Origin: Pedobacter rhizosphaerae
GTDB taxonomy: Bacteria; Bacteroidota; Bacteroidia; Sphingobacteriales; Sphingobacteriaceae
Assembly: GCF_900111155.1 (NCBI RefSeq)
Contig: NZ_FOGG01000009.1
Span: forward strand, 111,230-175,229
DNA: 64,000 nt
Direction of reading: 5' to 3'
How positions within the stretch are numbered: position 1 is the stretch's first letter; each line of letters opens with the position of its first letter. The notes beneath the pieces are model-generated. The model ran no database searches. It worked only from the letters and a program-made list of their open reading frames with translations, and was not told the origin of the DNA. A program made the position numbers and the translations under genes. Of this stretch, positions 8,451-18,217 are shown piece after piece.

Positions 8451-8570
8451 GATTAAGTTGATTACATTGGGTGTAGGCATGTGTGCTGGTGGGGTGGTTA
8501 GATCCCCTCATTTAATTTCTTCAAAACCAAAGCGATTTTAAAATTGTAGTTTATGTAAAATCTTATACCT

Positions 8571-9125
8571 ATGGCAACATCACAAGAAGGAAGTACTAAC
8601 AATACTCAGGAAGAAAATAACATTCAGGATTTAGGCGGGAAAGAAGCTATTGAAAAGCTACGCGCATTGGCTGAAAAGGCAGAGAGCTGTTTCTTTTGTA
8701 CAAATATCAAAACAGGTATTCCGTTATCTGTTAGGCCAATGGCGATTCAGCAAGTGGATGATGAAGGAAATATCTGGTTCATGAGCATGAAAGATAGCCA
8801 TAAAAACGACGAAATTGCTACTGATCCATTTACCCATTTACTTTTTCAGGCAGGCGCCCATTCGGGCTTTGTTAATATTTACGGGATATCTGAAATCAGC
8901 CGGGATCAGGCTAAAATTGATGAGTTATGGAGTCCTTTTATTAAAACCTGGTTTCAGGGAGGGAAGGAAGACCCCAATATTACATTAATAAAAGTAATTC
9001 CATCAGAAGGTTACTATTGGGATACCAAACATGGTACCGCTGTTGCCTTTTTGAAAATGGCGGCTTCAGTAATTACTGGAAAAACTATGGATGACTCGGT
9101 TGAAGGGACATTAGACGTAGACTAA
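8571..9125 (+). CDS. Pyridoxamine 5'-phosphate oxidase-fold protein (general stress protein 26-like)
   Basis: 184 aa. After a polar N-terminus (about 25 residues) it shows the split-barrel flavin-binding fold: AESCFFCTNIKTGIPLSVRPMAIQ, IWFMSMKDSHKNDEI, THLLFQAGAHSGFVNIYGISEIS. The substrate-side block WSPFIKTWFQGGKEDPNITLIKV and the final YYWDTKHG match the general-stress-protein-26 branch. It likely binds FMN, FAD or F420-like cofactors; physiological activity is unknown. It stands alone between spacers. Confidence 0.82.
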   Translation: MATSQEGSTNNTQEENNIQDLGGKEAIEKLRALAEKAESCFFCTNIKTGIPLSVRPMAIQQVDDEGNIWFMSMKDSHKNDEIATDPFTHLLFQAGAHSGFVNIYGISEISRDQAKIDELWSPFIKTWFQGGKEDPNITLIKVIPSEGYYWDTKHGTAVAFLKMAASVITGKTMDDSVEGTLDVD

Positions 9126-9187
9126 CTTCCGTCATGCTCGATCTAAAGCGCGGCATAGAACTTTGCTGTAAATCTAGCATGAGGGAT

Positions 9188-9403
9188 TTATTTGTCATCT
9201 AAGTTATCGTAGCCTTCGTATTCTTCTCTTTGTGCACGTTTACTTAAGATATCGTCTTCATCGATTTCTGTATGACGTTTGAAGAAAAGGGCTTCGGCCT
9301 GGATTCTTTTAATCAATTGGCGAACCAGGGTTAAATCAAATGCATCTTTACTTAATTTGATGCAGTATTCGCTTTCGTTAATTTCTAAACTTGAAGTATT
9401 CAT
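9188..9403 (-). CDS. Small conserved-looking hypothetical protein
   Basis: 71 aa from the ATG at 9403 (MNTSSLEINESEYCIKLSK). The frame stays open upstream, but that part runs through the lysS terminator hairpin and is not used. The protein is acidic at its C-terminus (EIDEDDILSKRAQREEYEGYDNLDDK) and predicted mainly helical (LVRQLIKRIQAEALFFKRH). It lies downstream of lysS on the same strand but beyond a strong terminator, so it is probably transcribed separately. Function not recognised. Confidence 0.6.
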   Translation of the reverse strand: MNTSSLEINESEYCIKLSKDAFDLTLVRQLIKRIQAEALFFKRHTEIDEDDILSKRAQREEYEGYDNLDDK

Positions 9404-9439
9404 AGCAATAATGTTAATTATCAATTGCTGTAAATATAG

Positions 9440-9474
9440 AAAAGGCTTGCTAATCATTTATTAGCAAGCCTTTT
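9440..9474 (-). terminator. Terminator of lysS
   Basis: A 15-bp perfect stem (AAAAGGCTTGCTAAT with its complement) and a 5-nt loop, 25 nt past the lysS stop codon. The stem ends in T residues in the minus direction. Confidence 0.85.
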
Positions 9475-9498
9475 AAGTTTTTATTATGTTTATGTTAA

Positions 9499-11208
9499 CT
9501 ATTTGTGTGATAGAAACAAGCCATCATCAGTTTTTGCAACTTTTAAGATTCCTTTGCCTGTTAAGGCTTTTAAGGTCGTATCCCATTTTTTATTGCTCCA
9601 ATCAGTCAGCTTTGCTTTAACATCTGTAAGTAGTGCTTGTTCTCCTTCTCCAACTAAGGCATAAAGTTCTGATTCTTCTGCTGTTAATTCAATTTTCTTT
9701 TTCTCAGGGCGCATTTGCGGGAAGAAAAGTACTTCCTGGATAGTACTTTGATTCGTCATTAACATGACCAAACGATCAATGCCAATACCTAAACCAGATG
9801 TTGGAGGCATACCATATTCTAATGCACGTACGAAATCATCATCCATAACCATGGCTTCATCATCACCACGGGCTGCCAGTTTCAATTGATCCTCAAAACG
9901 TTCTTTCTGATCAATAGGATCGTTCAATTCTGAATAGGCATTCGCAATTTCTTTTCCCTTAACAAATAGCTCAAAACGTTCTACTAAACCTTCAGCTGAA
10001 CGATGTTTCTTAGCCAGAGGTGTCATTTCGATAGGATAATCTGTGATATAGGTAGGCTGAATTAAATTAGCTTCTACCTTCGCACCAAAAATCTCATCAA
10101 TTAATTTACCTCTTCCCATTGAAGGGTCAATTTCAATGCCTAAATCTTTACAGGTTTGGGCAATTTCTTCTTCAGTCATGGCTGATACATCTATACCTGT
10201 ATATTTTTGTATAGATTGGTACATGGTCAGTTTCTCGTAAGGACCTTCGAAATTGATGTCATGTCCGCCAACATTAACTACTGCCGAACCATTAGTTGCG
10301 ATTGCTACTTTCTCCAAACACTCTTCTACCATTGCCATCATCCACACATAGTCTTTGTAGGCAACATAGATTTCCATAGAGGTGAACTCTGGATTATGGG
10401 TGCGGTCCATACCTTCATTTCTGAACATTTTGCCGAACTCATAAACGCCATCAAAACCAGCAACGATTAATCTTTTTAAGTATAATTCATTCGCAATACG
10501 TAAATAAAGCGGCATGTCCAGCGTATTGTGGTGCGTAGCGAAAGGACGCGCTGCGGCTCCGCCATGAATAGGCTGTAGGATAGGAGTCTCTACTTCCATC
10601 CATCCCTGCTCATCAAAATAGTTGCGCATGGTGTTAATTACCTTGCTGCGTTTAATGAAAATCTGTTTGTAATCTGGATTTACCGTTAAATCGACATAGC
10701 GCATGCGGTAACGCAGTTCCGGATCGGTAAAGCCATCGTAAATGTTGCCATCGTCATCACGTTTAACCACAGGAAGCGGTTTAAGTGATTTAGCTAAAAC
10801 CGTAAATGAAGTTACATGAACGGAGATTTCGCCTGTCTGCGTGGTAAAAACATAGCCTTTTACACCAATATAATCACCTAGATCTAAAAGCTTTTTAAAA
10901 ACGGTGTTGTACAAGGTTTTATCTTCATCAGGACATAAGTCGTCACGCTTTAGATACAACTGAACACGGCCTGTAGAATCTTGTAATTCAGCGAAAGAAG
11001 CACTACCCATGATACGACGGGTCATTAATCTTCCAGCAATGCTGATATTCTTATAAGCAGTTTTATCTCTTTCGTAGTTCTGGTTAATATCATCTGCATA
11101 AGCATTAACTTCATAAGCTTCGGCAGGATAGGGCTCAATGCCCAATTCGCGTAATTGTTTTAACGACTCACGTCGTAATATCTCTTGTTCTGATAATCCT
11201 ATACTCAT
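9499..11208 (-). CDS. lysS: Lysyl-tRNA synthetase, class II
   Basis: Charges tRNA-Lys. 569 aa from the ATG at 11208 (MSIGLSEQEILRRESLKQLRELG). An OB-fold anticodon-binding domain occupies residues about 50-160 (ISIAGRLMTRRIMGSASFAELQD). The class II catalytic core follows, with motif 2 FRNEGMDRTHNPEFTSMEIY and motif 3 GLGIGIDRLVMLMTN. A C-terminal extension of about 65 residues after the core (from SELYALVGEGEQALLTDVKA) is absent from the E. coli enzyme. It looks like a small winged-helix-like add-on, which I believe is common in Bacteroidota. An upstream TTG gives only six extra residues and overlaps the TACTTTTG promoter-like element. Confidence 0.95.
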   Translation of the reverse strand: MSIGLSEQEILRRESLKQLRELGIEPYPAEAYEVNAYADDINQNYERDKTAYKNISIAGRLMTRRIMGSASFAELQDSTGRVQLYLKRDDLCPDEDKTLYNTVFKKLLDLGDYIGVKGYVFTTQTGEISVHVTSFTVLAKSLKPLPVVKRDDDGNIYDGFTDPELRYRMRYVDLTVNPDYKQIFIKRSKVINTMRNYFDEQGWMEVETPILQPIHGGAAARPFATHHNTLDMPLYLRIANELYLKRLIVAGFDGVYEFGKMFRNEGMDRTHNPEFTSMEIYVAYKDYVWMMAMVEECLEKVAIATNGSAVVNVGGHDINFEGPYEKLTMYQSIQKYTGIDVSAMTEEEIAQTCKDLGIEIDPSMGRGKLIDEIFGAKVEANLIQPTYITDYPIEMTPLAKKHRSAEGLVERFELFVKGKEIANAYSELNDPIDQKERFEDQLKLAARGDDEAMVMDDDFVRALEYGMPPTSGLGIGIDRLVMLMTNQSTIQEVLFFPQMRPEKKKIELTAEESELYALVGEGEQALLTDVKAKLTDWSNKKWDTTLKALTGKGILKVAKTDDGLFLSHK

Positions 11209-11469
11209 TTCGGGTATTTTTTGCAAAAGTAAGAATTTTGCAGGGTTTTATTTGTGATTTAATTTTCGTTTTTTCATTAGTACTCCATTTGATTATGGAC
11301 CGTAAGGTTTAAATGGTTGTAAGTGTCACGCTAGCTAAATGTGCCTGTATGTTTACATGTAAAAAAATCTTGTTCATCTGCATGGATCTGCTACCTGGTT
11401 CCCGCAGATTAAATTTGATGCTTGCAGATTTACCTTATGTATATTATTAAAGAATTGTATCTTCAAATT

Positions 11470-11697
11470 ATGAAAAAAATGCTCTTAACCCTTTCCCTAA
11501 TTATTATTTGCCATTATTGTTTTGCTAGTTCAAATAATGAAGTTACCCACACCGCCATTGGAAATGGAATAGGCATCGGATCTGCACTTGCAGTTTCCAT
11601 ATGCTGGTCCAGAACAGAATCAGTTTTAAGTTCGCTTATAGCTGGAATATTTGGCTGGTTGTATATTATTTATTTTCTTTTAACAAGAGAAACATAA
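11470..11697 (+). CDS. Small membrane protein, hypothetical
   Basis: 75 aa from the ATG at 11470 (MKKMLLTLSLIIICHYCFASS). The N-terminus looks like a signal peptide of about 20 residues. The C-terminal half is hydrophobic and glycine-rich (IGNGIGIGSALAVSICW, then SSLIAGIFGWLYIIYFLL), giving one or two membrane helices. The frame is open 48 nt upstream without clear sense. It lies between lysS and a MaoC gene, transcribed opposite to both. No family recognised. Confidence 0.5.
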   Translation: MKKMLLTLSLIIICHYCFASSNNEVTHTAIGNGIGIGSALAVSICWSRTESVLSSLIAGIFGWLYIIYFLLTRET

Positions 11698-11749
11698 TAG
11701 GTTGCAAATAATGACAGAAAGTATTATTATCCCTATTGATTAAATACCC

Positions 11750-12208
11750 TTAATTAAAATGATAAAGAAAAACCACATTGCCAATATAAGCTGGCTTGGC
11801 TTCTCCTTTAATATCTAATATGGCTTGAATAACGACTTTGGTAATGCCACGAAGATTGGATATGGCCAGTAGTTTGGCCTTAAGTTGTATTTCGCTATTT
11901 ACTTTAACGGCTTGGCCGAACTTAAAGCTTTCTATGCCATAATTGATTTCCATTTTGATGTTACGAATATCAGCTATCTGTTTCCAAAGATAGGGGATAA
12001 GCGAAAGGGTAAGGTAACCATGGGCAATGGTGGTATTAAATGGGCTATCTGTTTTTGCCCGTTCAGTATCCGTATGGATCCATTGGTAGTCAAGTGTTGC
12101 ATCTGCAAACTTATTAATTTGTTCTTGCGTAATGGTGTGCCATTGCGATATGCCGAGTTCTTTTCCTAGATGGGCTTCGTATTCTTCAAAATTGTTTACA
12201 ATCAGCAT
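11750..12208 (-). CDS. MaoC-like hot-dog dehydratase (enoyl-CoA hydratase type)
   Basis: 152 aa single hot-dog domain. The family's catalytic hydratase-2 pattern is present: DATLDYQWIHTD (Asp...His) followed by PFNTTIAHGYLTLSLIPYLW. This suggests hydration of trans-2-enoyl-CoA to (R)-3-hydroxyacyl-CoA, in fatty-acid or polyester-type metabolism. It lies 183 bp downstream of an acyl-CoA synthetase on the same strand, which fits acyl-CoA handling. A close paralogue lies at 52815-53276. The exact substrate cannot be told. Confidence 0.85.
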   Translation of the reverse strand: MLIVNNFEEYEAHLGKELGISQWHTITQEQINKFADATLDYQWIHTDTERAKTDSPFNTTIAHGYLTLSLIPYLWKQIADIRNIKMEINYGIESFKFGQAVKVNSEIQLKAKLLAISNLRGITKVVIQAILDIKGEAKPAYIGNVVFLYHFN

Positions 12209-12391
12209 ATTTTAGAATTTATAGTAGCGGGTTTTTAGGATATACTAAATAAGGTCGGTCGCAAATGCGATTTCTCAACATTACATTAGTGTTTCAGCCC
12301 GGTGTTTAAAGATAGTATTTTAATCCACATGTGTGAATTTATTTCAGTGCCTAAGCTCATTGCGCCGAAATAAATCATGTGCCATAAGGGC

Positions 12392-14308
12392 TTAGGCATC
12401 TGCCTCAACATCCTCCTGGTACATTTCATTTATGGCTTCTGCATACTTCTTTTCTACAATACGACGCTTAACTTTAAGGGTCGGTGTAATTTCTCCTTCT
12501 TCGATGCTGAAGGGGTTACGTTTGATTTTAAAGTTTTTAATGCGCTCGAATTTAGCCAGTTCGTTAGAAATCTTCTTTATATCCTGAGCCATCCAATCGA
12601 TAATTTCCTTATTTTGAATGAACGGATCTGCATCTTCGAAAAATGACGGTTGAAGTTTAAATGTTTCCTCTAATGTTTCTCTGTTGGGAATAATAATCGC
12701 GGTAATATATTCACGTTTATCACCCACTAAAAATAATTGATCAATTTTAGGGCTTTTCAGGTAAATGTTTTCAACAGGAGTAGGGTAAACATTTTTACCA
12801 TAAGCATTCACAATCATGTTCTTTAAACGATCGGTAATCTGTAGGTTACCTTTATAGAAACGACCGATATCGCCGGTATGGAACCACATGTCTTTGTCAA
12901 TAGCTTCTGCTGTTTCTGCAGGCTTATTAAAATAGCCCTTCATTACGCAGTGCCCACGAACAATGATTTCTCCTTCCGCACATTCAAAATCTTCATTAAA
13001 AGTATTGTGGGTTTGAATATTGATCATTTCTTTACTTTCTACATCTTGAATGCCTACCTCTATACCTGGAATAACTCTTCCAACAGTTCCATAAACCTGG
13101 CGGTGGAATTCGGTTACAGACATTACCGGAGAAGTTTCTGTTAATCCGAACCCTTCCAATATCTTGATGCCCAAATCTCCAAAAAATTCACCAACATTTT
13201 TAGGTAAGGCGGCTCCTCCGGAAATCATAAATTTTAACCGGCCACCCGTTTTTTCTTTGATTTTACTAAATACCAATTTTTCTGCAATCGCTTTTTTGGT
13301 AGATAATAAAAAGCCTGGATTTTTACCTCCTTCTTTAGCTACACGGTAATTTTTACCAGTTTCTAATGCCCAGTTAAATATTTTGGCTTTAGTACCACCT
13401 GCAGCTGTTCCAGATTTAATCGCTTTATCGTGGATGCGTTCTAATAACCGAGGAACACAGTTCATTACCGTCGGACGAACTTCAGCCATGTTTTTTGCCA
13501 ATAGCTCTAAACTTTGAGCAAAAGCGATTTTACAGCCCTGTGTACAGCATACATGATAGGTAGCTGTACGTTCAAAGACATGTGAAAGGGGTAAAAACGA
13601 TAAAAAGGTTTCTGTTTCGTCGATTACAGGAATCTGCTGTAAGCAAACTTCCACATTTTTAACAAAGTTGTGGTGGGTAAGCATAACGCCTTTTGGCGTT
13701 CCCATGGTGCCAGAAGTATAAATGAGGGAGGATACATCGTGTGGTTCAACTAAACTTCTACACTGTTCTATTTCAGCTTTTTCTGCTGCTGTTAGCTGAT
13801 GTTTTAAAGCTAAAATGTCAGAAAAGCTAATAATTTCTGCCTGGACATCTGCAGGAACGGTTACTTTCTCGTAGTCTTTAAAAGCTGGAATAATGTATTT
13901 GAGTTCTTTACAATTTGGAGCTACCTTAAGCACCTTCCGGTAAAGAAAATTGTTTCCGATTAAAATTCCTTTTATACCAGAATCATTGATGATATAAGCT
14001 ACCTCTTGTTCTGAAAGTGTAGGATAAATGGAGACATTGACTACCCCAATTTGCTGAATACCCTGATCATAGTAAACATATTCTGGTGAATTCTCAATCA
14101 TTAAACCTAATCGGTCTCCCTTTTTCAACCCTTTCTCCAGGAAGAAAGCCGATACTGCATCTGCCCGCTTTAAGGTATCCTCGTAAGAAATCTCTGTCCA
14201 CTCGGCCCCCTGTTTATGTATTAAAAAGGTGTCTTCTGGTTTATGTATATTTTTAACAACATTTCTAAGTAAGGTTGGAACTGTTGAAAATTCGTTAATT
14301 AAAGGCAT
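12392..14308 (-). CDS. Long-chain fatty-acid--CoA ligase (AMP-forming)
   Basis: 638 aa from the ATG at 14308 (MPLINEFSTVPTLLRNVV); an in-frame extension to 14341 lacks conserved residues. The AMP-binding P-loop SSLIYTSGTMGTPKGVMLTHHNF, the A5/A8-type motifs GFGLTETSP and WFHTGDIGRF, and the C-terminal DRLKNMIVNAYGKNVYPTPVEN are all intact. It activates fatty acids to acyl-CoA through an acyl-adenylate and is probably membrane-associated. It is followed by the MaoC gene on the same strand. Its length and internal spacing fit the FadD/ACSL-like long-chain group common in Bacteroidota. Confidence 0.92.
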   Translation of the reverse strand: MPLINEFSTVPTLLRNVVKNIHKPEDTFLIHKQGAEWTEISYEDTLKRADAVSAFFLEKGLKKGDRLGLMIENSPEYVYYDQGIQQIGVVNVSIYPTLSEQEVAYIINDSGIKGILIGNNFLYRKVLKVAPNCKELKYIIPAFKDYEKVTVPADVQAEIISFSDILALKHQLTAAEKAEIEQCRSLVEPHDVSSLIYTSGTMGTPKGVMLTHHNFVKNVEVCLQQIPVIDETETFLSFLPLSHVFERTATYHVCCTQGCKIAFAQSLELLAKNMAEVRPTVMNCVPRLLERIHDKAIKSGTAAGGTKAKIFNWALETGKNYRVAKEGGKNPGFLLSTKKAIAEKLVFSKIKEKTGGRLKFMISGGAALPKNVGEFFGDLGIKILEGFGLTETSPVMSVTEFHRQVYGTVGRVIPGIEVGIQDVESKEMINIQTHNTFNEDFECAEGEIIVRGHCVMKGYFNKPAETAEAIDKDMWFHTGDIGRFYKGNLQITDRLKNMIVNAYGKNVYPTPVENIYLKSPKIDQLFLVGDKREYITAIIIPNRETLEETFKLQPSFFEDADPFIQNKEIIDWMAQDIKKISNELAKFERIKNFKIKRNPFSIEEGEITPTLKVKRRIVEKKYAEAINEMYQEDVEADA

Positions 14309-14602
14309 GCTCGTTATTTGGTGTGTTCGTTTAATTAACAATTATAAGGCTTTTTGGTTTAAAAATACAAAGAGGGGCTAAAAATCGATATTGCCGCTTA
14401 AATGATACATTTTTGACTTTGATATAATGATGAGAAGAGCTTCCTTTTTTTATACCCATTTACAGGTATTTATGAGATTATCACTTACTTAAAGGCTAAT
14501 TTTCATTATCTTCTTCCTAATTGTAACAGCAGGAATGATTATTGATGGGAGCAACCGAAAAATTCTATATACCATACCTATAATCCAAATGATGAAAGAT
14601 AG

Positions 14603-16615
14603 ATGCTAAAGAAAATCGTAATAATTTATGTGCTAATACTGGTAAATGGTTTAATTAATACGCTACAGGCACAAATTAAAGCAAGGGATAATAAATTAAA
14701 TATCGATAGTTTATCTGCTATCATTAATTCTACAAAATCTGACAGTGTAAAGGCAAGGGCCAATTTTTTATTAGGTGAATATTGGTCATCCTCGAATCCT
14801 AAAATGTCACGATTGTACTTGGATAAGGGAAAGCAGTTAAGTTCAGGAAACCCCTTGCTAAAAGCCCTGTCATTTTTCTACGAGGGCAAATTAGAATACG
14901 ATCTTCATGATGCTTCGAAATGCACCACCGCCTTATTAAAGGCCGAACAGTTATTGGTTAAACTTAAGTCGGAAGAGGCCGCCAAATTCAGAAGGCTCGC
15001 CTTGTATTATTATGCCGAGAATTTATATAGTGAGGGGAATGATAAAGCGGTAATCAGTACAGTTTTAAATCGGATTATTCCCCTAACTGTTGCAGGAAAA
15101 GACTCTTTGCTCATGGCCAAATCTTATGGCCTACTTCATAAAACCTTTAACGATAATAGCCAGTACGATCAGGCGAATTTGTATGTTAATAGGGCGATTT
15201 CCTTGATGAAAAAGATAGATCCAGATAGTAGACTACTGGTAGCCTATTATCTTCGTTCGGCTTTTACTGCCTGTTATCAATATAAATTTGATAAGGTTAA
15301 AAAGATTTTGGATCAAGCCAAAGGTTTATTGAAGAATTTTCCTGATAGTAAGGAAATGCTGGATTATTACGAGGTGGAAGGGATTTATTTTATGGAAGGA
15401 ACCCGGGAAGATCAAAAGGCATTGGCTAGCTTAGATAAGGGATTTAACCTGGCCAAAAAGATTGGAAATGAATATAAGGCTACAACTTTTATGCTTCAGA
15501 AATACAATGTGTATTTGAATGGTACTCAATATGATAAAGGAGTTAAAATACTTTTAAAAGTTGCTGAGGATCATGAGTTTATGCGGCATGCACTAAATAA
15601 GCAATCCATTTACAGGGAGTTTAATCGTACATACGAATTGTTAGGTGATGTTCCCAAAGCATACTTTTGGCTAAAAAAATACAATCAGATTACAGATAGT
15701 TTAAACGAAACCCACTTAAGAAAAGATATCACAGAACTGGAGGTGAAGTTTAGAAATGCAGAGAATCAAAAGAAGATTGTTGAACTCCATGCTGCAAATT
15801 CAAAAGCTAACCTAACCGCTAAAAATAATAGATTGATGAGCTGGCTTTTTGCGATCATCAGTATGGGCTTGTTGCTGGTATTGATTTTTGGCTGGCTGGT
15901 GTATCGAAATGGTAGGCGGCTATCTTTACAAAGAGATATTTCTCATCAGCAACAACTCAAAGAGATTAAACAGCAGGAAGAGATTAAGATTACCAGAGCT
16001 ATGCTGCAAGGGCAGGAAGAGGAACGTAAAAGAGTTGCCAGCGATCTTCATGATGGCTTGGGGGGAATGCTGGCTGGTATAAAGCTCAACCTATCTGATT
16101 TTGCCATCAATCATGCAGATGATAGGGAAGAATCATTAAATCCAATAATCAATCAGCTTGATACATCAGTTACTGAATTAAGGCGGATTGCGCACAATAT
16201 GATGCCCGAAACTTTACTGAAATTTGGATTAGAAACCTCTATCCGTGATTTGTGTAATGCAATGACAAATAAGCGCATTGCGATTAACTTTCAGTGCTAT
16301 GGAATTATGAATGAGCTGGTGATGCAAGAGCAAATCTCGATATATCGCATTGTACAGGAGTTGCTGGGGAATGCCGTTAAACATGCTAAGGCCAGTCAGA
16401 TTTTGTTGCAATGCAGTTACGCTGAGGGATCTTTTTTAATTACTATAGAAGATGATGGCATAGGGTTTGATATGGAGGAGCTTGAAAACAAAATAGGAAT
16501 GGGCTTGCTTAACATCCGGAATAGGGTAAATTATTTGAATGGTATATTTGAAATTACCACCAACAAAGGTGAGCAAGGCACAACAATTAACATAGAGCTT
16601 AATGTTACTACATAA
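14603..16615 (+). CDS. TPR-containing sensor histidine kinase (NarX/DesK type)
   Basis: 670 aa. Signal/anchor segment at residues 1-24, then a periplasmic helical region (about 30-400) with TPR-like paired helices (for example YGLLHKTFNDNSQYDQANLYVNRAISLM). One membrane helix is at about 415-437 (LFAIISMGLLLVLIFGWLVY), followed by a coiled coil. The HisKA_3 box HDGLGGMLAGIKLNL has His near residue 483. The HATPase domain includes QELLGNAVKHAKA, DDGIGFD and GMGLLNIRNRV. It overlaps its response-regulator gene by 14 nt. The signal sensed is unknown. Confidence 0.9.
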   Translation: MLKKIVIIYVLILVNGLINTLQAQIKARDNKLNIDSLSAIINSTKSDSVKARANFLLGEYWSSSNPKMSRLYLDKGKQLSSGNPLLKALSFFYEGKLEYDLHDASKCTTALLKAEQLLVKLKSEEAAKFRRLALYYYAENLYSEGNDKAVISTVLNRIIPLTVAGKDSLLMAKSYGLLHKTFNDNSQYDQANLYVNRAISLMKKIDPDSRLLVAYYLRSAFTACYQYKFDKVKKILDQAKGLLKNFPDSKEMLDYYEVEGIYFMEGTREDQKALASLDKGFNLAKKIGNEYKATTFMLQKYNVYLNGTQYDKGVKILLKVAEDHEFMRHALNKQSIYREFNRTYELLGDVPKAYFWLKKYNQITDSLNETHLRKDITELEVKFRNAENQKKIVELHAANSKANLTAKNNRLMSWLFAIISMGLLLVLIFGWLVYRNGRRLSLQRDISHQQQLKEIKQQEEIKITRAMLQGQEEERKRVASDLHDGLGGMLAGIKLNLSDFAINHADDREESLNPIINQLDTSVTELRRIAHNMMPETLLKFGLETSIRDLCNAMTNKRIAINFQCYGIMNELVMQEQISIYRIVQELLGNAVKHAKASQILLQCSYAEGSFLITIEDDGIGFDMEELENKIGMGLLNIRNRVNYLNGIFEITTNKGEQGTTINIELNVTT

Positions 16616-17237
16616 AGTTACGCTTGCCATAGTAGATGATCATCCCGTAGTTATTGAGGGATTACAAAATATACTTAAAAATCATGACCGCATAGAAATT
16701 GTAGGGAGTTTTATTAACGGGAAGGATTTTATCTCATTTATAGAGAACTCAAAGGTTGATGTGGTTTTATTGGATATTTCTCTTCCAGATATAAACGGTA
16801 TAGCACTTTGTAGAGAGATTAAAAAGAGCTCGCCTAAAACTTCCATACTTGCGTTAAGTAACCACGATGAGCGCAGCATGATCATGAAGATGATTGAAAA
16901 TGGTGCCAGCGGCTACTTGCTTAAAAATACTTCTGTAGATGAACTTATTCGATGTATTGAAGAGGCAGTGAATGGAAATATCACCTTTAGTTCTGCCGTT
17001 AAGGAAATTATTTCTAACCCAGGATTAGGAGATTTTAGAGAAGCCGTTCGATTAACTAAAAGGGAAAAGGAAATATTGAGCTTAGTGGCGCTAGGTAAAA
17101 CTACTCAGACTATTGCAGATGAGCTCTTTCTGAGTAAATTAACTGTAGAGACACATAGAAAGCACCTGCTTCAGAAATTTAAAGTGAAAAATGTAGCGGA
17201 GTTAATAAAAATAGCCTCACAAGATAATCTCTTATGA
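16602..17237 (+). CDS. NarL/LuxR-family response regulator
   Basis: 211 aa. The N-terminal receiver domain (about 5-120) has the acidic pair DDH near the start, phosphoacceptor Asp58 in VVLLDISLPDING, the conserved Ser/Thr region ILALSNH, and Lys in GYLLKNTS. The C-terminal LuxR-type HTH (about 145-205) reads RLTKREKEILSLVALGKTTQTIADELFLSKLTVETHRKHLLQKF. It is the partner of the kinase encoded just upstream. The last codons and the stop lie inside a terminator stem. Confidence 0.93.
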   Translation: MLLHKVTLAIVDDHPVVIEGLQNILKNHDRIEIVGSFINGKDFISFIENSKVDVVLLDISLPDINGIALCREIKKSSPKTSILALSNHDERSMIMKMIENGASGYLLKNTSVDELIRCIEEAVNGNITFSSAVKEIISNPGLGDFREAVRLTKREKEILSLVALGKTTQTIADELFLSKLTVETHRKHLLQKFKVKNVAELIKIASQDNLL

Positions 17238-17250
17238 GGCTATTAATAAT
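17210..17250 (+). terminator. Terminator overlapping the response-regulator stop codon
   Basis: AATAGCCTCA (17210-17219) pairs perfectly with TGAGGCTATT (17234-17243). The stop codon TGA (17235-17237) is inside the 3' arm. The tail is AATAATATTATTT rather than pure T. Confidence 0.6.
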
Positions 17251-17263
17251 ATTATTTAAAGTA

Positions 17264-17590
17264 CTAAACTGAAAAGCTTTCGCCACAACCGCATGTACGG
17301 CTAGCGTTAGGATTGATGAAGTTGAAACCTTTTCCGTTCAAACCATCTGAAAAATCAAGTTCTGTTCCTGCCAGATATAAAAATGATTTCATATCTAATG
17401 CAATTTTGATTCCGCGATCTTCAAAGAACTGATCTCCGGTTTTTTCCTCGTTATCAAAGTCAAGATTGTAAGATAAGCCAGAACAGCCCCCACCTTTTAC
17501 CGATACACGTAAAAAGTAGTCAGAACCTAATTCTGAATCCTGCATTAAATGATCTATTTTATCCTTTGCTTTATCTGTTATTGTAATCAT
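17264..17590 (-). CDS. iscA: A-type iron-sulfur carrier IscA/HesB
   Basis: 108 aa from the ATG at 17590 (MITITDKAKDKIDHLM); the open frame upstream of it lies in the heptad repeat. The three Fe-S ligand cysteines are present in GGGCSGLSY and the C-terminal RTCGCGESFSV. It delivers or assembles Fe-S clusters downstream of IscU. It is the last gene of a minus-strand iscS-iscU-iscA cluster, but a 114-bp repeat-filled gap separates it from iscU. Confidence 0.93.
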   Translation of the reverse strand: MITITDKAKDKIDHLMQDSELGSDYFLRVSVKGGGCSGLSYNLDFDNEEKTGDQFFEDRGIKIALDMKSFLYLAGTELDFSDGLNGKGFNFINPNASRTCGCGESFSV

Positions 17591-17600
17591 TTTCTTACTG

Positions 17601-17690
17601 TTTAGTATCGAGTATCTAGACTTTAGTATCAAGAATTTAGTATCAAAGTATCAAGAAGGAGATTCCAATCTTGATACCAGTATCTTGCTA
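17601..17690. repeat. Degenerate GTATCAA heptad array
   Basis: Units GTATCGA, GTATCTA, GACTTTA, GTATCAA and GAATTTA run at 7-base spacing. GTATCAAG (17648-17655) is inverted as CTTGATAC (17670-17677), giving an 8-bp hairpin inside the iscU-iscA gap. It is the same unit as at 575 and 47459. Confidence 0.72.
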
Positions 17691-17704
17691 CTTGTTTACT
17701 AATT

Positions 17705-18118
17705 TTAGTGGTGCGATTTTTCTAATACCACAGGCTCTAAACCATTTTTAACGCGGTAATCATTAATTGCTGATTTAATAGCGTCTTCTGCCAAAACTGA
17801 GCAGTGGATCTTTACCGGTGGTAAAGCCAATTCTTCAACGATATCCATGTTATCGATTGCTAAAGCCTCATCAATTGTTTTTCCTTTTAGCCACTCGGTA
17901 GCTAAAGAAGAAGAAGCAATTGCAGAACCGCATCCAAATGTTTTAAATTTAGCATCAGTGATTACGTTATCATCACCAACCTCAATTTGTAAGCGCATTA
18001 CGTCACCGCATTCAGGCGCTCCAACCAAACCTGTTCCTACAGCTTTGCTTTCTTTATTTAAAGTACCTACGTTACGTGGGTTACTATAATGATCAATTAC
18101 TTTATCTGAATATGCCAT
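17705..18118 (-). CDS. iscU: Iron-sulfur cluster scaffold IscU
   Basis: 137 aa. Scaffold on which [2Fe-2S] clusters are built from IscS-derived sulfur. The three cluster ligands are visible: Cys in GAPECGDVMRLQI, Cys in FKTFGCGSAIASSSLATEW, and Cys in PPVKIHCSVLAEDAIK, with the ligand Asp next to the first. The starting MAYSDKVIDHYSNPRNVG is typical. It lies 99 bp downstream of iscS on the same strand. Confidence 0.96.
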   Translation of the reverse strand: MAYSDKVIDHYSNPRNVGTLNKESKAVGTGLVGAPECGDVMRLQIEVGDDNVITDAKFKTFGCGSAIASSSLATEWLKGKTIDEALAIDNMDIVEELALPPVKIHCSVLAEDAIKSAINDYRVKNGLEPVVLEKSHH

Positions 18119-18217
18119 TTTTGTATTTCTTTAGTCTCCTTTCGGAGCGTTTGTTACTGTTTGTTATATTAATGTGCATCAAGCCATGTAATTCATAACT
18201 TGTAACACATAACTCTG